This document shows positions 18,597-26,387 of a stretch of 64,000 bases of DNA, piece by piece. A program made the translations under genes and the position numbers. The number at the start of each line of letters is the position of its first letter. The first letter of the stretch is position 1. Origin of the DNA: Dactylosporangium siamense (GTDB lineage: Bacteria; Actinomycetota; Actinomycetes; Mycobacteriales; Micromonosporaceae); assembly GCF_016862795.1 (NCBI RefSeq), contig NZ_BONQ01000021.1, positions 1 to 64,000 on the forward strand. Reading direction: 5' to 3'. Below the pieces are notes generated by a model. That model was not told the DNA's origin. It searched no databases and was given only the letters and a program-made list of their open reading frames with translations.

Positions 18597-18609
18597 GGGC
18601 CGTACGCTA
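18597..18609 (-). promoter_or_regulatory. Leaderless -10 box for the cyclase-fold gene
   Basis: On the minus strand TAGCGT (18609-18604) is followed by 7 bases and the ATG. Confidence 0.45.
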
Positions 18610-18638
18610 CCGCCCGCCCGCTCCCTCCGTGTGGGTGA

Positions 18639-19817
18639 CTAGTACACCGGCAGTGACGGATCGACGGTCTTCACCCAGGAGACCACCCCACCCTGCACAT
18701 GGACCGCGTCCTTGAAGCCGGCGGCCTTGACGGCTGCCAATGCCTCGGCGGAGCGGACGCCGCTCTTGCAGTACAGGACGATCTGGCGGTCCTGCGGCAG
18801 GTCGGCGAGGGCGTTGCCGTTGAGGATCTCGCCCTTGGGCACGAGCCGCGCCCCGGGGACCCGCACGATCTCCCACTCGGCCGGCTCGCGCACGTCGATC
18901 AGCTCGATCGGCTTGCCCGAGTCCTGCCAGTCCTTGAGCTCGGTCGCGGTGATCGTCGAGCCGAGCGCCGCCGCCTGGGCCTCGTCGGAGACGGCGCCGC
19001 AGAAGTCGTCGTAGTCGATCAGGCCGGTGACCGTGGGGTTCTCGCCGCAGATGGCGCAGTTCGGGTCCTTGCGGAGCCGGATCTTGCGGTAGGACATCTC
19101 CAGCGCGTCGTAGACCATGAGGCTGCCCAGCAGCGAGTCGCCGACGCCGGTGAGCAGCTTGATCGCCTCGGTCACCTGGATCGCGCCGATCGACGCGCAC
19201 AGCACGCCGAGGACGCCGCCCTCGGCGCAGGAGGGGACCATGCCGGGCGGCGGGGGCTCCGGGTAGAGGCAGCGGTAGCACGGGCCGTGCTCGGCCCAGA
19301 ACACCGACGCCTGACCGTCGAACCGGTAGATCGAGCCCCAGATGTAGGGCTTGCCGAGCAGCACCGCCGCGTCGTTGACCATGTAGCGCGTGGCGAAGTT
19401 GTCCGTGCCGTCCACGATCAGGTCATACTGCGCGAAGATCTCCATCACGTTGTCGTTGTCGAGGGCCTCGTTGTGCACCACGACGTTGACATACGGGTTG
19501 ATCTCGCGGACCGAGTCGCGGGCCGACTCCGCCTTCGGCCGGCCGATGTCCGACTGGCCGTGGATGATCTGGCGCTGCAGGTTGGACTCGTCGACGGTGT
19601 CGAACTCGACGATGCCGAGCGTGCCGACGCCGGCCGCGGCCAGATACATCAGCGCCGGCGAGCCGAGCCCTCCCGCGCCCACACACAGCACGCGCGCGTT
19701 CTTCAGGCGCTTCTGCCCGGCGGTGGCCACATCCGGGATGATCAGGTGCCGGGAGTAGCGGCGGACCTCGTCAATGGAGAGGTCGGCGGCGGGCTCGACC
19801 AGTGGAGGCAACGACAT
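18639..19817 (-). CDS. moeZ: Adenylyltransferase/sulfurtransferase MoeZ
   Basis: A 392-residue fusion of a ThiF/MoeB adenylyltransferase and a rhodanese. In actinobacteria MoeZ adenylates and thiocarboxylates small carrier proteins for molybdopterin, thiamine, cysteine and other sulfur products. The N-terminal domain has the nucleotide loop GAGGLGSP (about 48-55), DTVDESNLQRQ, VDGTDNFATRY, and Cys pairs CYRC and CAIC for structural zinc. The C-terminal rhodanese (about 290-392) has YCKSGVRS with the persulfide Cys. ATG 19817 gives the family's usual MSLPPLVEPA start; another in-frame ATG lies 3 codons upstream. Confidence 0.95.
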   Translation of the reverse strand: MSLPPLVEPAADLSIDEVRRYSRHLIIPDVATAGQKRLKNARVLCVGAGGLGSPALMYLAAAGVGTLGIVEFDTVDESNLQRQIIHGQSDIGRPKAESARDSVREINPYVNVVVHNEALDNDNVMEIFAQYDLIVDGTDNFATRYMVNDAAVLLGKPYIWGSIYRFDGQASVFWAEHGPCYRCLYPEPPPPGMVPSCAEGGVLGVLCASIGAIQVTEAIKLLTGVGDSLLGSLMVYDALEMSYRKIRLRKDPNCAICGENPTVTGLIDYDDFCGAVSDEAQAAALGSTITATELKDWQDSGKPIELIDVREPAEWEIVRVPGARLVPKGEILNGNALADLPQDRQIVLYCKSGVRSAEALAAVKAAGFKDAVHVQGGVVSWVKTVDPSLPVY

Positions 19818-19858
19818 GGTTCTCATTCTGCCGCGCCCGACCGGCAAACCCACGTGAC

Positions 19859-20725
19859 CTACGGCACTTTGGCTCCGCTGTACCGCTGACCATCGACGAA
19901 CGGCCAGGCATTGGCGACGCAACCCTTCAGCCCGTAGGTCTGCTGCTGCATCACCGGCGCCGGTTTCCCGGGCCCCGGGCAGGCCTCGTGGCCGTTGCCG
20001 AGCTCGTGGCCGACCTCGTGGTTGATGACGTAGCTCTGGTAGTCCGCGACCGGCGCGCCGTAGTCCGGCACCCCCGTCAGCCAGCGCGCCAGGTTGATGA
20101 CGACCTTGCCGGTGATCCGGCACGAGCTGAACCCGGCCGTGTGCAGGCCGGCCGTCGCACAGATCTGCTCGGACGTGACCGGCGTGGCCAGGAAGATCGT
20201 GAAGTCGGCTGTACCCTGCCCGGCGACCCGCTGCAGCCGCAGCTGGCCGGTCGCGGTCCAGCCCCTGGGGTCGGCGAACACCTGCTCGACCGCGGTGGCG
20301 AACGCGTCGACCTGCTGCCCGCTGCCGTTCTCCACCGCGACCCGGTACTTCTTGACCGCACCGGCCCCACCGGCGACCGGCCCGGCGCTGCCGGCGTAGG
20401 CGAACGTCCCGGCGGCGCTGGACGGCCCGGCCTCGGGCGGCTGGCTCGCTGGCAGGCTCGGCGGGTCGAGCATCGGCGCCGGCCCGCGGGTCGCGGCGAC
20501 CGTCTTCGGCGCCTCGTCCGAGCCGGCGAAGAACAGCTGCCGGCCCAGTCCGGCGGCGGCGATCACGAACGCGGCGAGCATCACGCCGATGACCACGTGG
20601 CGGCGCCGGCGCAGCTGCTCATGCCGGCGACGCTGCTCAGCCCGGACGACCTCACGGGCCTGCCGCGGGTCACTCGGCAGTGGCACCGGCAGCCGCCGGC
20701 GGTCGCTGCTCAGCCGGCTCGCCAT
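19859..20725 (-). CDS. DUF3152 exported metallopeptidase-like protein
   Basis: A 288-residue protein with a basic cytosolic N-terminus (RRRHEQLRRRRH) and one membrane span (about 48-66, VVIGVMLAAFVIAAAGLG). A Pro/Ala-rich spacer leads to an outer DUF3152 domain. That domain carries NHEVGHELGNGHEACPG, an extended metzincin-type zinc motif (HExGHxxGxxH), and a downstream Met-containing turn (PAPVMQQQ). Activity is not demonstrated for the family as far as I know. ATG 20725 lies 7 bases after the hydrolase stop, so the two are coupled. Confidence 0.85.
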   Translation of the reverse strand: MASRLSSDRRRLPVPLPSDPRQAREVVRAEQRRRHEQLRRRRHVVIGVMLAAFVIAAAGLGRQLFFAGSDEAPKTVAATRGPAPMLDPPSLPASQPPEAGPSSAAGTFAYAGSAGPVAGGAGAVKKYRVAVENGSGQQVDAFATAVEQVFADPRGWTATGQLRLQRVAGQGTADFTIFLATPVTSEQICATAGLHTAGFSSCRITGKVVINLARWLTGVPDYGAPVADYQSYVINHEVGHELGNGHEACPGPGKPAPVMQQQTYGLKGCVANAWPFVDGQRYSGAKVP

Positions 20726-20732
20726 CGATTGG

Positions 20733-21755
20733 TCAGCTTGCCATGCGCACCTGCGGCGCGCGCTGCCGCACCCCGTCCCGCACCTGAGTCGCAACCTGCT
20801 GGGTGTCGCCCTGCAGCTCGTCGAGCAGGCCGAGCACGGCGCGGGCGACGGTGCGTGGCACCTCCATCTGCGCTACGTGGCCGACGCCCTCCAGCATCAT
20901 CAGCCGGCTGTCCGGGACGAGGCGGGCGACCTGCGGCGCGGTGCGGATGTCCACCAGCTTGTCCTGCCGCCCGGCGATCACCAGCGTCGGCGCGGTGATC
21001 TTCGCGGCCATCCGCCACATCGAACCCTCGCCCGGCAGATACGCCCGCAGGAAGCTGCTCACCAGCCCGCGCAGGCTGCCCACGTAGGCCTCGGCGTACC
21101 ACGGCACCAGGTGTCGCCGGCGCGCCTCCTCGATCGCCTCCAGGCGCCGCTGCTCCGGGTAGCGGCTCGGGTCGGCGTAGCAGGACTCGATCACCATGGC
21201 GGCGAGGGTCTCGGGGTCCATCGAGGACATCCGCTTCGCCGCGAGCTTCGCCGCGTTGGGCAGGAGCAGCAGCGGCACGATCGGCCCCTGCAGCGAGCGG
21301 CGCGGGTCGAGGAACGGCATCGCCGGCGAGATCAGGGTCAGGCTGCGCACCAGGTCGGGCCGCAGCGCCGCGGCCACGACCACCGCCGCGCCACCCATCG
21401 AGTTGCCGAACAGGTGCACCGGGCCACGGTCGCTGTGCTCGACCCACCGGATGATGTGGGCGGCCATCGCGGTCAGCGAATAGCTGCGGGCCGGGGCGCT
21501 GTGCCCGAATCCGGGCAGGTCGATCGACTGGCCGTCGAGCCGACCGGAGAGCACACCCGCCAGGTCGGTCCAGTTGGTCGACGAGCCGCCGAGCCCGTGC
21601 ACGTAGACCGCCGGCTCCGCACCGGGCGCCGTGGCCGGCGTGTCCCGCACATACGTCTGCAGTCCATCGAGCTCCACTTCTCGCCCCGGCCACCGCTCCG
21701 GCAGCTTTTCAGGTGACGGGACGGTGAACTCCGGGACAAGGGAAGCTCGCTTCAT
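20733..21755 (-). CDS. Alpha/beta hydrolase
   Basis: A 340-residue cytosolic hydrolase. The oxyanion stretch is YVHGLGGSSTNW (about 51-62). The nucleophile elbow is GNSMGG with Ser119. The acid lies in the TLVIAGRQDKLVD region, and His in GVGHVAQMEVP. The substrate cannot be told from sequence. It is the second gene of a minus-strand run (disordered protein, hydrolase, DUF3152, moeZ), with gaps of 7 to 41 bases. Confidence 0.88.
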   Translation of the reverse strand: MKRASLVPEFTVPSPEKLPERWPGREVELDGLQTYVRDTPATAPGAEPAVYVHGLGGSSTNWTDLAGVLSGRLDGQSIDLPGFGHSAPARSYSLTAMAAHIIRWVEHSDRGPVHLFGNSMGGAAVVVAAALRPDLVRSLTLISPAMPFLDPRRSLQGPIVPLLLLPNAAKLAAKRMSSMDPETLAAMVIESCYADPSRYPEQRRLEAIEEARRRHLVPWYAEAYVGSLRGLVSSFLRAYLPGEGSMWRMAAKITAPTLVIAGRQDKLVDIRTAPQVARLVPDSRLMMLEGVGHVAQMEVPRTVARAVLGLLDELQGDTQQVATQVRDGVRQRAPQVRMAS

Positions 21756-21779
21756 GCTTACCAGTGTGCCTCAACGGGC

Positions 21780-24410
21780 CTACGGGAGCAGGGCCTCCAG
21801 GCGCCGGTTGACGGCCGCCAGGGTGGCCCGGACCACAGCCTGGCGTGGATCACCGGCATTCACCGACGAGCCCGTCAGCTGCTCGACCCACCCGTCATAC
21901 AGCAGCAACAGCACCACCACGGCGACCTCGCACCCGCCGAGCTGCACCACCGCGGCGTGCTCGATGTAGCACCGGGCCCGCGCTGTCGCATCCACGTCGA
22001 CCAGTAGCTGGTCCACGGCGGAGGCCGCGGCGGCCGCGGAGAGCCGCAGGATGTAGCCGTCGACCGCCGGGCCGCTGGCCACCCCGACCGCGGGGTGCCC
22101 GTCGGCGATCAGCCGCACCTCCACGACCGCGTCGACGCCCTGCGTGCTGACCTCGACCTGGTCGATGATGACGCGCGGCGACACGATCGAGCTGGACTGC
22201 GGCACCAGGGCCGGCGGCGAGTCCCGGTTGACCGGGACCGGCGGCTGCGGCCCGAACATCGGGCTGGACGTCGGCGCGGCTGCCGGCCCGGACAGCTGAC
22301 CTGTCACCACGCCGGTCAGCCGGCCGCCGGGCGGCTTCGGACCGGACCCCGGCTCGACGGACGGCGCGACCGGGGACGCCTGCGCCCCCGGTGCCGCCTC
22401 GGGGCCGGGCACGAGGCCCGGCGGTGGCCGGAGCTCGTCGAGGTCGGGGCGGGGCGCCTCGGCCGGGCGGCGCACGCCGCTCACCGGACGCCGGCGGCGG
22501 GCCTCGCGACCGTAGCCCGGCAGCGCGCTGTGCGGTGCGTTGCCCCGGGCGGGCGGGCCGGCGAGGCGCTGGGCCGGTGTGGTCAGGTCGCCGAGGTTCG
22601 GCTCGGCGGCCAGGCCCATCCGCTCGTTGAGCAGCCGCGCCACGGCCCGGCTGACCCGGCCCGGGTCGGCCTCGTCGAACAGTTCGAGGCGCAGCGTGTG
22701 CAGGCCGTCGGCGTTCTTGCGCAGGGTCGCCTCGCGCACCCCGGCGACCCCCTGCACCGCGCGCAGCACCGCCGGGATGTCGAACCCGTCGGGTCGGTCG
22801 TCGAGACTGGGCTCGTCGTCCTCGTCCTCGCGGTCCTCGCGCAGGAACGTCGCGATCCTCGCCAGCTCCGCCCCGCCGGCCGGCCCGGCCTCCGCGACGA
22901 GCGGCTCGACCTCCACCTCCGGCACCTGCGGCACGTCGGGGTGCGACGGCACCCGCTGCGGCAGCTCGGGGGCGTCGTAGTCGATCTCCGCGGCGCCGAA
23001 ATCCGGGTAGGCGGGCTCCGCGTAGGCCGGCTCGGCGTAGGTCGGTTCCGCGTAGGCCGGTCCGGCGTAGGCGGCTTCCGCCGGCACGTCCTGCGCGTAG
23101 GGCGGCTCCGACGCGAACGTCGGCATCGTCGGCTCGGCCGCGGACAGCGGGGTGGCGTTGCCGAGCAGCTCCGTGGGCAGCGGGCCGACGAGCGGGTCGT
23201 CCTCCGGCATCCGCTGGGTCGGCAGCTGCGGCACGGTCGGTGGCGCCTGCGGCGCCGCGGCGGCGGGCTGGGCGGCCTGCGCGGGGTCGTGCTGCGGCGC
23301 GGCCCAGTCGAACTCGGGTCCGGCCGGCTGCTGCTCGTAAGGCTGCGGCTGCTGCTCGTAGGGCTGCGGCTGCTGCTCGTAGGGCTGGTAGCCGTTGTCG
23401 GGCTGGGCATACGCCCCGTAGCCGTCCTGCGGGCGGTATGCGGCCTGGCCCTGGTGCGCGTCCTGCTGCGGCTGGTATCCCTGCTGGCGGGGGTACTCCT
23501 GCGACTGGTAGGCCTGCTGCGGGTACTCCTGCGACGGGTAGGGCTGCGCCTGGTATCCCTGCTGCGGGTACTGGTCCTGCGGCGGGAACTGCTCCTGGTA
23601 GCCGTCGGCGGGCGCGTCGAGCCGGGCCGCGCCGTTGCCCTGCTCCTGGTAGGCCCCGCTGCGCGACCGGGTGTCGTAGCCCCAGGCGGGATCGGGGAAG
23701 GCGCCATACGGGGGCTGACCGCTGTCGCCGTGCACCCGGACGTCGGGGTCGACCGGCGCGGGCTGGCCGCTGAGGCGGTCCAGCGCCGAGGGCGGCGGGC
23801 CGTAGCCGCCGGACGTGGGCTGCACCGCGTCGTCGCGCCCCTGCGCGGAGGCGGACGCGGCGGCGCCGTAGACCGTGCCGCCGGACGGCGCCGTGGGCTG
23901 GGCGCCGTTGATCACGCCGCTGGCCTGGCCACCGTTGATCGAGCCACCGTTGATCGGGCCGCTGTCGTGCGGTGCGAGGGTCCCGGCGCCGAACCCGGTG
24001 CCGGCTCCGGCGCTGGTCCCGGTCGCGGGGAAGGACTGGCTGGTCTCGGGCTGGTTGACGGAGCTCGGCCAGCCCTGGCCGTCGGGCCCGTAGTGCCCGT
24101 AGTGCAGCGACGTGGTCGGCGGCTGCGCCGGCGGCGGGGCGGAGACCGGAGGGCTCATCGGGGCGAGCATGTCGGAATAGGCGCTGCGGACCTCCGCGCG
24201 GCCGCGCGGGCTGCCGTTGACCGATGCGCGCCCGGCGACGGCGCCGGTGGCAGGCTCACGCCACGCGGAGACGATCGCCTCGAGCGCGTCATCGCTCGGC
24301 GTCGAACCGTCGCCGTGGGTGCCGTCCGGTGTCCTCTGCGGATCCGTGTGTCCTCCTCCGCGATATGGGCCTGCCCCGTGCGGGCTTCCGGCTTGCCCCG
24401 TTTCGTCCAC
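21780..24410 (-). CDS. Large disordered Pro/Gln/Tyr-rich protein with folded C-terminus
   Basis: An 876-residue protein starting at GTG 24410 behind GGAGGAG. The first half is low complexity, with three tandem PQPYEQQ units, QxYPQQ/QEYP repeats and an AEPxYAEP series. Two ordered parts stand out. At about 515-610 there is an acidic stretch followed by FDIPAVLRAVQGVAGVREA and LNERMGLA. At about 735-876 there is SPRVIIDQVEV, VEVRLIADGHPAVG, a hydrophobic CEVAVVVLLLL patch and AVVRATLAAVNRRLEAL. I do not recognise a named domain. It heads the hydrolase/DUF3152/moeZ run and is divergent from a TetR gene. It may be a scaffold or cell-envelope protein, but no signal peptide is seen. Confidence 0.7.
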   Translation of the reverse strand: MDETGQAGSPHGAGPYRGGGHTDPQRTPDGTHGDGSTPSDDALEAIVSAWREPATGAVAGRASVNGSPRGRAEVRSAYSDMLAPMSPPVSAPPPAQPPTTSLHYGHYGPDGQGWPSSVNQPETSQSFPATGTSAGAGTGFGAGTLAPHDSGPINGGSINGGQASGVINGAQPTAPSGGTVYGAAASASAQGRDDAVQPTSGGYGPPPSALDRLSGQPAPVDPDVRVHGDSGQPPYGAFPDPAWGYDTRSRSGAYQEQGNGAARLDAPADGYQEQFPPQDQYPQQGYQAQPYPSQEYPQQAYQSQEYPRQQGYQPQQDAHQGQAAYRPQDGYGAYAQPDNGYQPYEQQPQPYEQQPQPYEQQPAGPEFDWAAPQHDPAQAAQPAAAAPQAPPTVPQLPTQRMPEDDPLVGPLPTELLGNATPLSAAEPTMPTFASEPPYAQDVPAEAAYAGPAYAEPTYAEPAYAEPAYPDFGAAEIDYDAPELPQRVPSHPDVPQVPEVEVEPLVAEAGPAGGAELARIATFLREDREDEDDEPSLDDRPDGFDIPAVLRAVQGVAGVREATLRKNADGLHTLRLELFDEADPGRVSRAVARLLNERMGLAAEPNLGDLTTPAQRLAGPPARGNAPHSALPGYGREARRRRPVSGVRRPAEAPRPDLDELRPPPGLVPGPEAAPGAQASPVAPSVEPGSGPKPPGGRLTGVVTGQLSGPAAAPTSSPMFGPQPPVPVNRDSPPALVPQSSSIVSPRVIIDQVEVSTQGVDAVVEVRLIADGHPAVGVASGPAVDGYILRLSAAAAASAVDQLLVDVDATARARCYIEHAAVVQLGGCEVAVVVLLLLYDGWVEQLTGSSVNAGDPRQAVVRATLAAVNRRLEALLP

Positions 24411-24499
24411 CGCGCGCTCCTCCGTCGCCCCTAGGTGAGGCTACCGTGTGGGCGGAAAGGGGGTAAGTTGCAATCTCGACCCAAATCCGGATGGTGAAC

Positions 24500-25138
24500 A
24501 TGACCTCGGCGATGAGCGGCACCCAGTCGGCCGGACGGCCGGTGCGGCTGCCCCGGTCGGCGCGCCGTAAGCAACTGCTCGCCGCGGCGCAGCAGGTTTT
24601 CGTGGCGCAGGGTTATCACGCCGCCGCGATGGACGACATCGCCGAGCGAGCGGGTGTCTCCAAGCCGGTGCTCTATCAGCACTTCCCCGGCAAGCTCGAG
24701 CTCTATCTGGCGCTGCTCGACACGCACTGTGACGCGATGGTGTCCCGGATGCGTGCCGCGATGGAAGCGACCACGGACAACAAGGAGCGCGTCCGGGGCG
24801 CCATCCAGGCGTATTTCGACTTCATCGACCACGAGAGCGAGGCGTTCCGCCTGGTCTTCGAGTCGGACCTGCGCAACGACCCCGCGGTGCGTGAGCGGGT
24901 CGACCGGGTCGAGAGCGGCTGCATCGCCGCGATCACCGACACGATCATGGCCGACACCGACCTGAGCCGGGAGCGCGCGGAGCTGCTCGCCTCCGGGCTG
25001 GTCGGCGCGGCGGAGGTCGCGGCGCGCTTCTGGGTCGCCGGTGGCCGCAAGGTCGCGAAGCCAGAAGCGGAGGCGCTGCTGACCGCGCTGTCGTGGCGCG
25101 GCATCGCGAGCTTCCCCCTGCACGGGGAACACGCCTGA
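24500..25138 (+). CDS. TetR-family transcriptional regulator
   Basis: A 212-residue repressor. The N-terminal helix-turn-helix is complete: RKQLLAAAQQVF, MDDIAERAGVSKPVLYQHF, then GKLELY. The C-terminal helical ligand domain (FDFIDHESEAFRLVFE, GLVGAAEVAARFW) is of the type seen next to DUF3107 in actinobacteria. Two in-frame starts, 24491 and 24500, are possible; I chose 24500 for the spacing to GGATGG. It faces the disordered-protein gene across 89 bases and could control both. Confidence 0.88.
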   Translation: MTSAMSGTQSAGRPVRLPRSARRKQLLAAAQQVFVAQGYHAAAMDDIAERAGVSKPVLYQHFPGKLELYLALLDTHCDAMVSRMRAAMEATTDNKERVRGAIQAYFDFIDHESEAFRLVFESDLRNDPAVRERVDRVESGCIAAITDTIMADTDLSRERAELLASGLVGAAEVAARFWVAGGRKVAKPEAEALLTALSWRGIASFPLHGEHA

Positions 25139-25213
25139 TCGCGTTAGTCTTCAACCACACTGGGTGTGCGCGCCGAGGCACGGACGCGCCGCAGCCCGAT
25201 CAAGGAGGAAGAC

Positions 25214-25447
25214 GTGGAGGTCAAGATCGGCGTGCAGTATGCGCCTCGGGAGCTGGTGCTGGAGAGCAACCAGTCATCCGCCGAGGTTGAAGCTGCGGTC
25301 ACCGACGCGATCGACGGTGGCGACAAGGGTGTGCTGTCTCTCGTCGACGAGAAGGGTCGCCGGGTCATCGTCCCGGTCGGCAAGATCGCCTACGTGGAGA
25401 TCGCCGAGTCGTCGCCGCGGCCGGTTGGATTCTCTTCCGCGCGTTGA
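25214..25447 (+). CDS. DUF3107 family protein
   Basis: A 77-residue acidic cytosolic protein beginning MEVKIGVQYAPREL, with KGVLSLVDEKGRRVIVPVG in the middle. This is the actinobacterial DUF3107 family, whose job I cannot give. GTG 25214 is preceded by AAGGAGGA at 25202-25209, one of the clearest ribosome sites in the window. It follows the TetR gene by 75 bases and ends in a strong terminator. Confidence 0.88.
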   Translation: MEVKIGVQYAPRELVLESNQSSAEVEAAVTDAIDGGDKGVLSLVDEKGRRVIVPVGKIAYVEIAESSPRPVGFSSAR

Positions 25448-25467
25448 CGAATCGTTGACGGATAACG

Positions 25468-25501
25468 CTCAGGCCCTGCCCCGTCCGGGTCAGGGCCTGA
25501 G
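25468..25501. terminator. Bidirectional terminator
   Basis: An 11-bp stem CTCAGGCCCTG / CAGGGCCTGAG with a 12-base loop, between the convergent DUF3107 and ferritin-like genes; its right arm abuts the stop of the latter. Confidence 0.75.
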
Positions 25502-26149
25502 TCAGTTGTTGAGTCCGACCGCGCCCATGCGGGCGGTATGTGCCGAGGTGAGGCGTCTGAGCAGCGCCTGGAAGTCGGTGCCGCCGCCGGCGAGCAGCTC
25601 GGCGAGCGACGGCCGCTCGGCCGCGACCCGCAGCGCCTGGGAGATGCCCTCGCCGACCAGCCGGCGCGACCACATCGACAGCCGGTTGGCGACCTTCGGG
25701 TCGGCGGCGATCGCGGCCCGCAGCTCGTCCGCGGCGAAGTCGGCGTGCCGGGAGTCGTGCAGGACGTCCAGGATCAGGTCCCGGTCCGGCCCGGTGAGCA
25801 CCGCCGCGACCTCGCGGGTGAAGTCGTCGGCGATGCCGTCGCCGACATAGGCCTTGGCCAGGCCCTCCAGCCAGTCGGCGGGCTCGGTCTGCGCGTGGTA
25901 GTCCGACACCGCCTGCACATAGGGCCGCATGGACTGCTCGGGGTCGCCCCCCAGCTCGGTCAGGCGGTCGGCGAGGCGGCAGTAGTTGGTGATCTCGCGG
26001 CCGGCCATCTCGCTGAGCACCGCCCGGCGGCGCAGATCGGGTGCGAGCCGCGCGTCGGCCGCCATGCGGTCGAAGGCGACCAGCTCGCCATACGCCAGCA
26101 TGCCGAGGAGGTCGACCACTGCCGAGGCGGGCGGAGTGAGATCGGACAC
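25502..26149 (-). CDS. Ferritin-like (MiaE_2 type) protein
   Basis: A 215-residue four-helix protein related to the tRNA hydroxylase MiaE fold. Candidate di-iron ligands are visible: Glu in GMLAYGELVAF, Glu and the following helix in SEMAGREITNY, Glu in DFTREVAAVL, and the HDSRHADFAADE segment. Whether it hydroxylates tRNA is unknown. GTG 26149 is chosen because TACTGT lies exactly 6 bases upstream (leaderless) and because the homologous reading begins there. Confidence 0.8.
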   Translation of the reverse strand: MSDLTPPASAVVDLLGMLAYGELVAFDRMAADARLAPDLRRRAVLSEMAGREITNYCRLADRLTELGGDPEQSMRPYVQAVSDYHAQTEPADWLEGLAKAYVGDGIADDFTREVAAVLTGPDRDLILDVLHDSRHADFAADELRAAIAADPKVANRLSMWSRRLVGEGISQALRVAAERPSLAELLAGGGTDFQALLRRLTSAHTARMGAVGLNN

Positions 26150-26161
26150 GACGGCACAGTA
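26150..26161 (-). promoter_or_regulatory. Leaderless -10 box for the ferritin-like gene
   Basis: Minus-strand TACTGT (26161-26156), then GCCGTC and the GTG start. Confidence 0.55.
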
Positions 26162-26256
26162 CCGCGCCGGATCGCCCGGTGCGGTGCCGCATCGCGATGC
26201 GGCGCGCGCAACGGGCCGCAAGCCGGTACAATGGCTCCAATAGCCGTGGACGGACC

Positions 26257-26349
26257 CTAGTCCCGGCGCCGGCGCTTGTAGCCCGCGACCTTGATCATTT
26301 CGGTTGCGTGTGGCCCGCGCCCTACCCATTTGAGCGCACCCGGCTTCAC
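26257..26349 (-). CDS. Possible 30-residue basic protein
   Basis: A short minus-strand frame with a GTG start (26349) and GGGAG 8 bases upstream. The product begins MKPGALKWVGRG, has a HATEMIKVAGY middle and ends in KRRRRD. Composition is protein-like (Trp, Lys/Arg-rich tail), and third codon positions are mostly G or C. It sits between the ferritin-like gene (same strand, 107 bases on) and the divergent DEAD-box gene. I cannot name a family. It could also be chance coding in the DEAD-box gene's leader. Confidence 0.4.
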   Translation of the reverse strand: MKPGALKWVGRGPHATEMIKVAGYKRRRRD

Positions 26350-26387
26350 CAGGGGCGCTCCCGCGAGAGAGACACCCTGAGCACAAC

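Noticed and set aside
23330-23600. Regular short repeats resembling a CRISPR array
   Set aside because: They are in-frame codon repeats (PQPYEQQ, QxYPQQ) inside a coding region, with no spacers of constant length and no cas genes.
22095-24434. 779-codon plus-strand frame opposite the disordered protein
   Set aside because: It consists of Val/Gly/Arg/Leu runs mirroring the repeats of the minus-strand gene; no start signal or domain.
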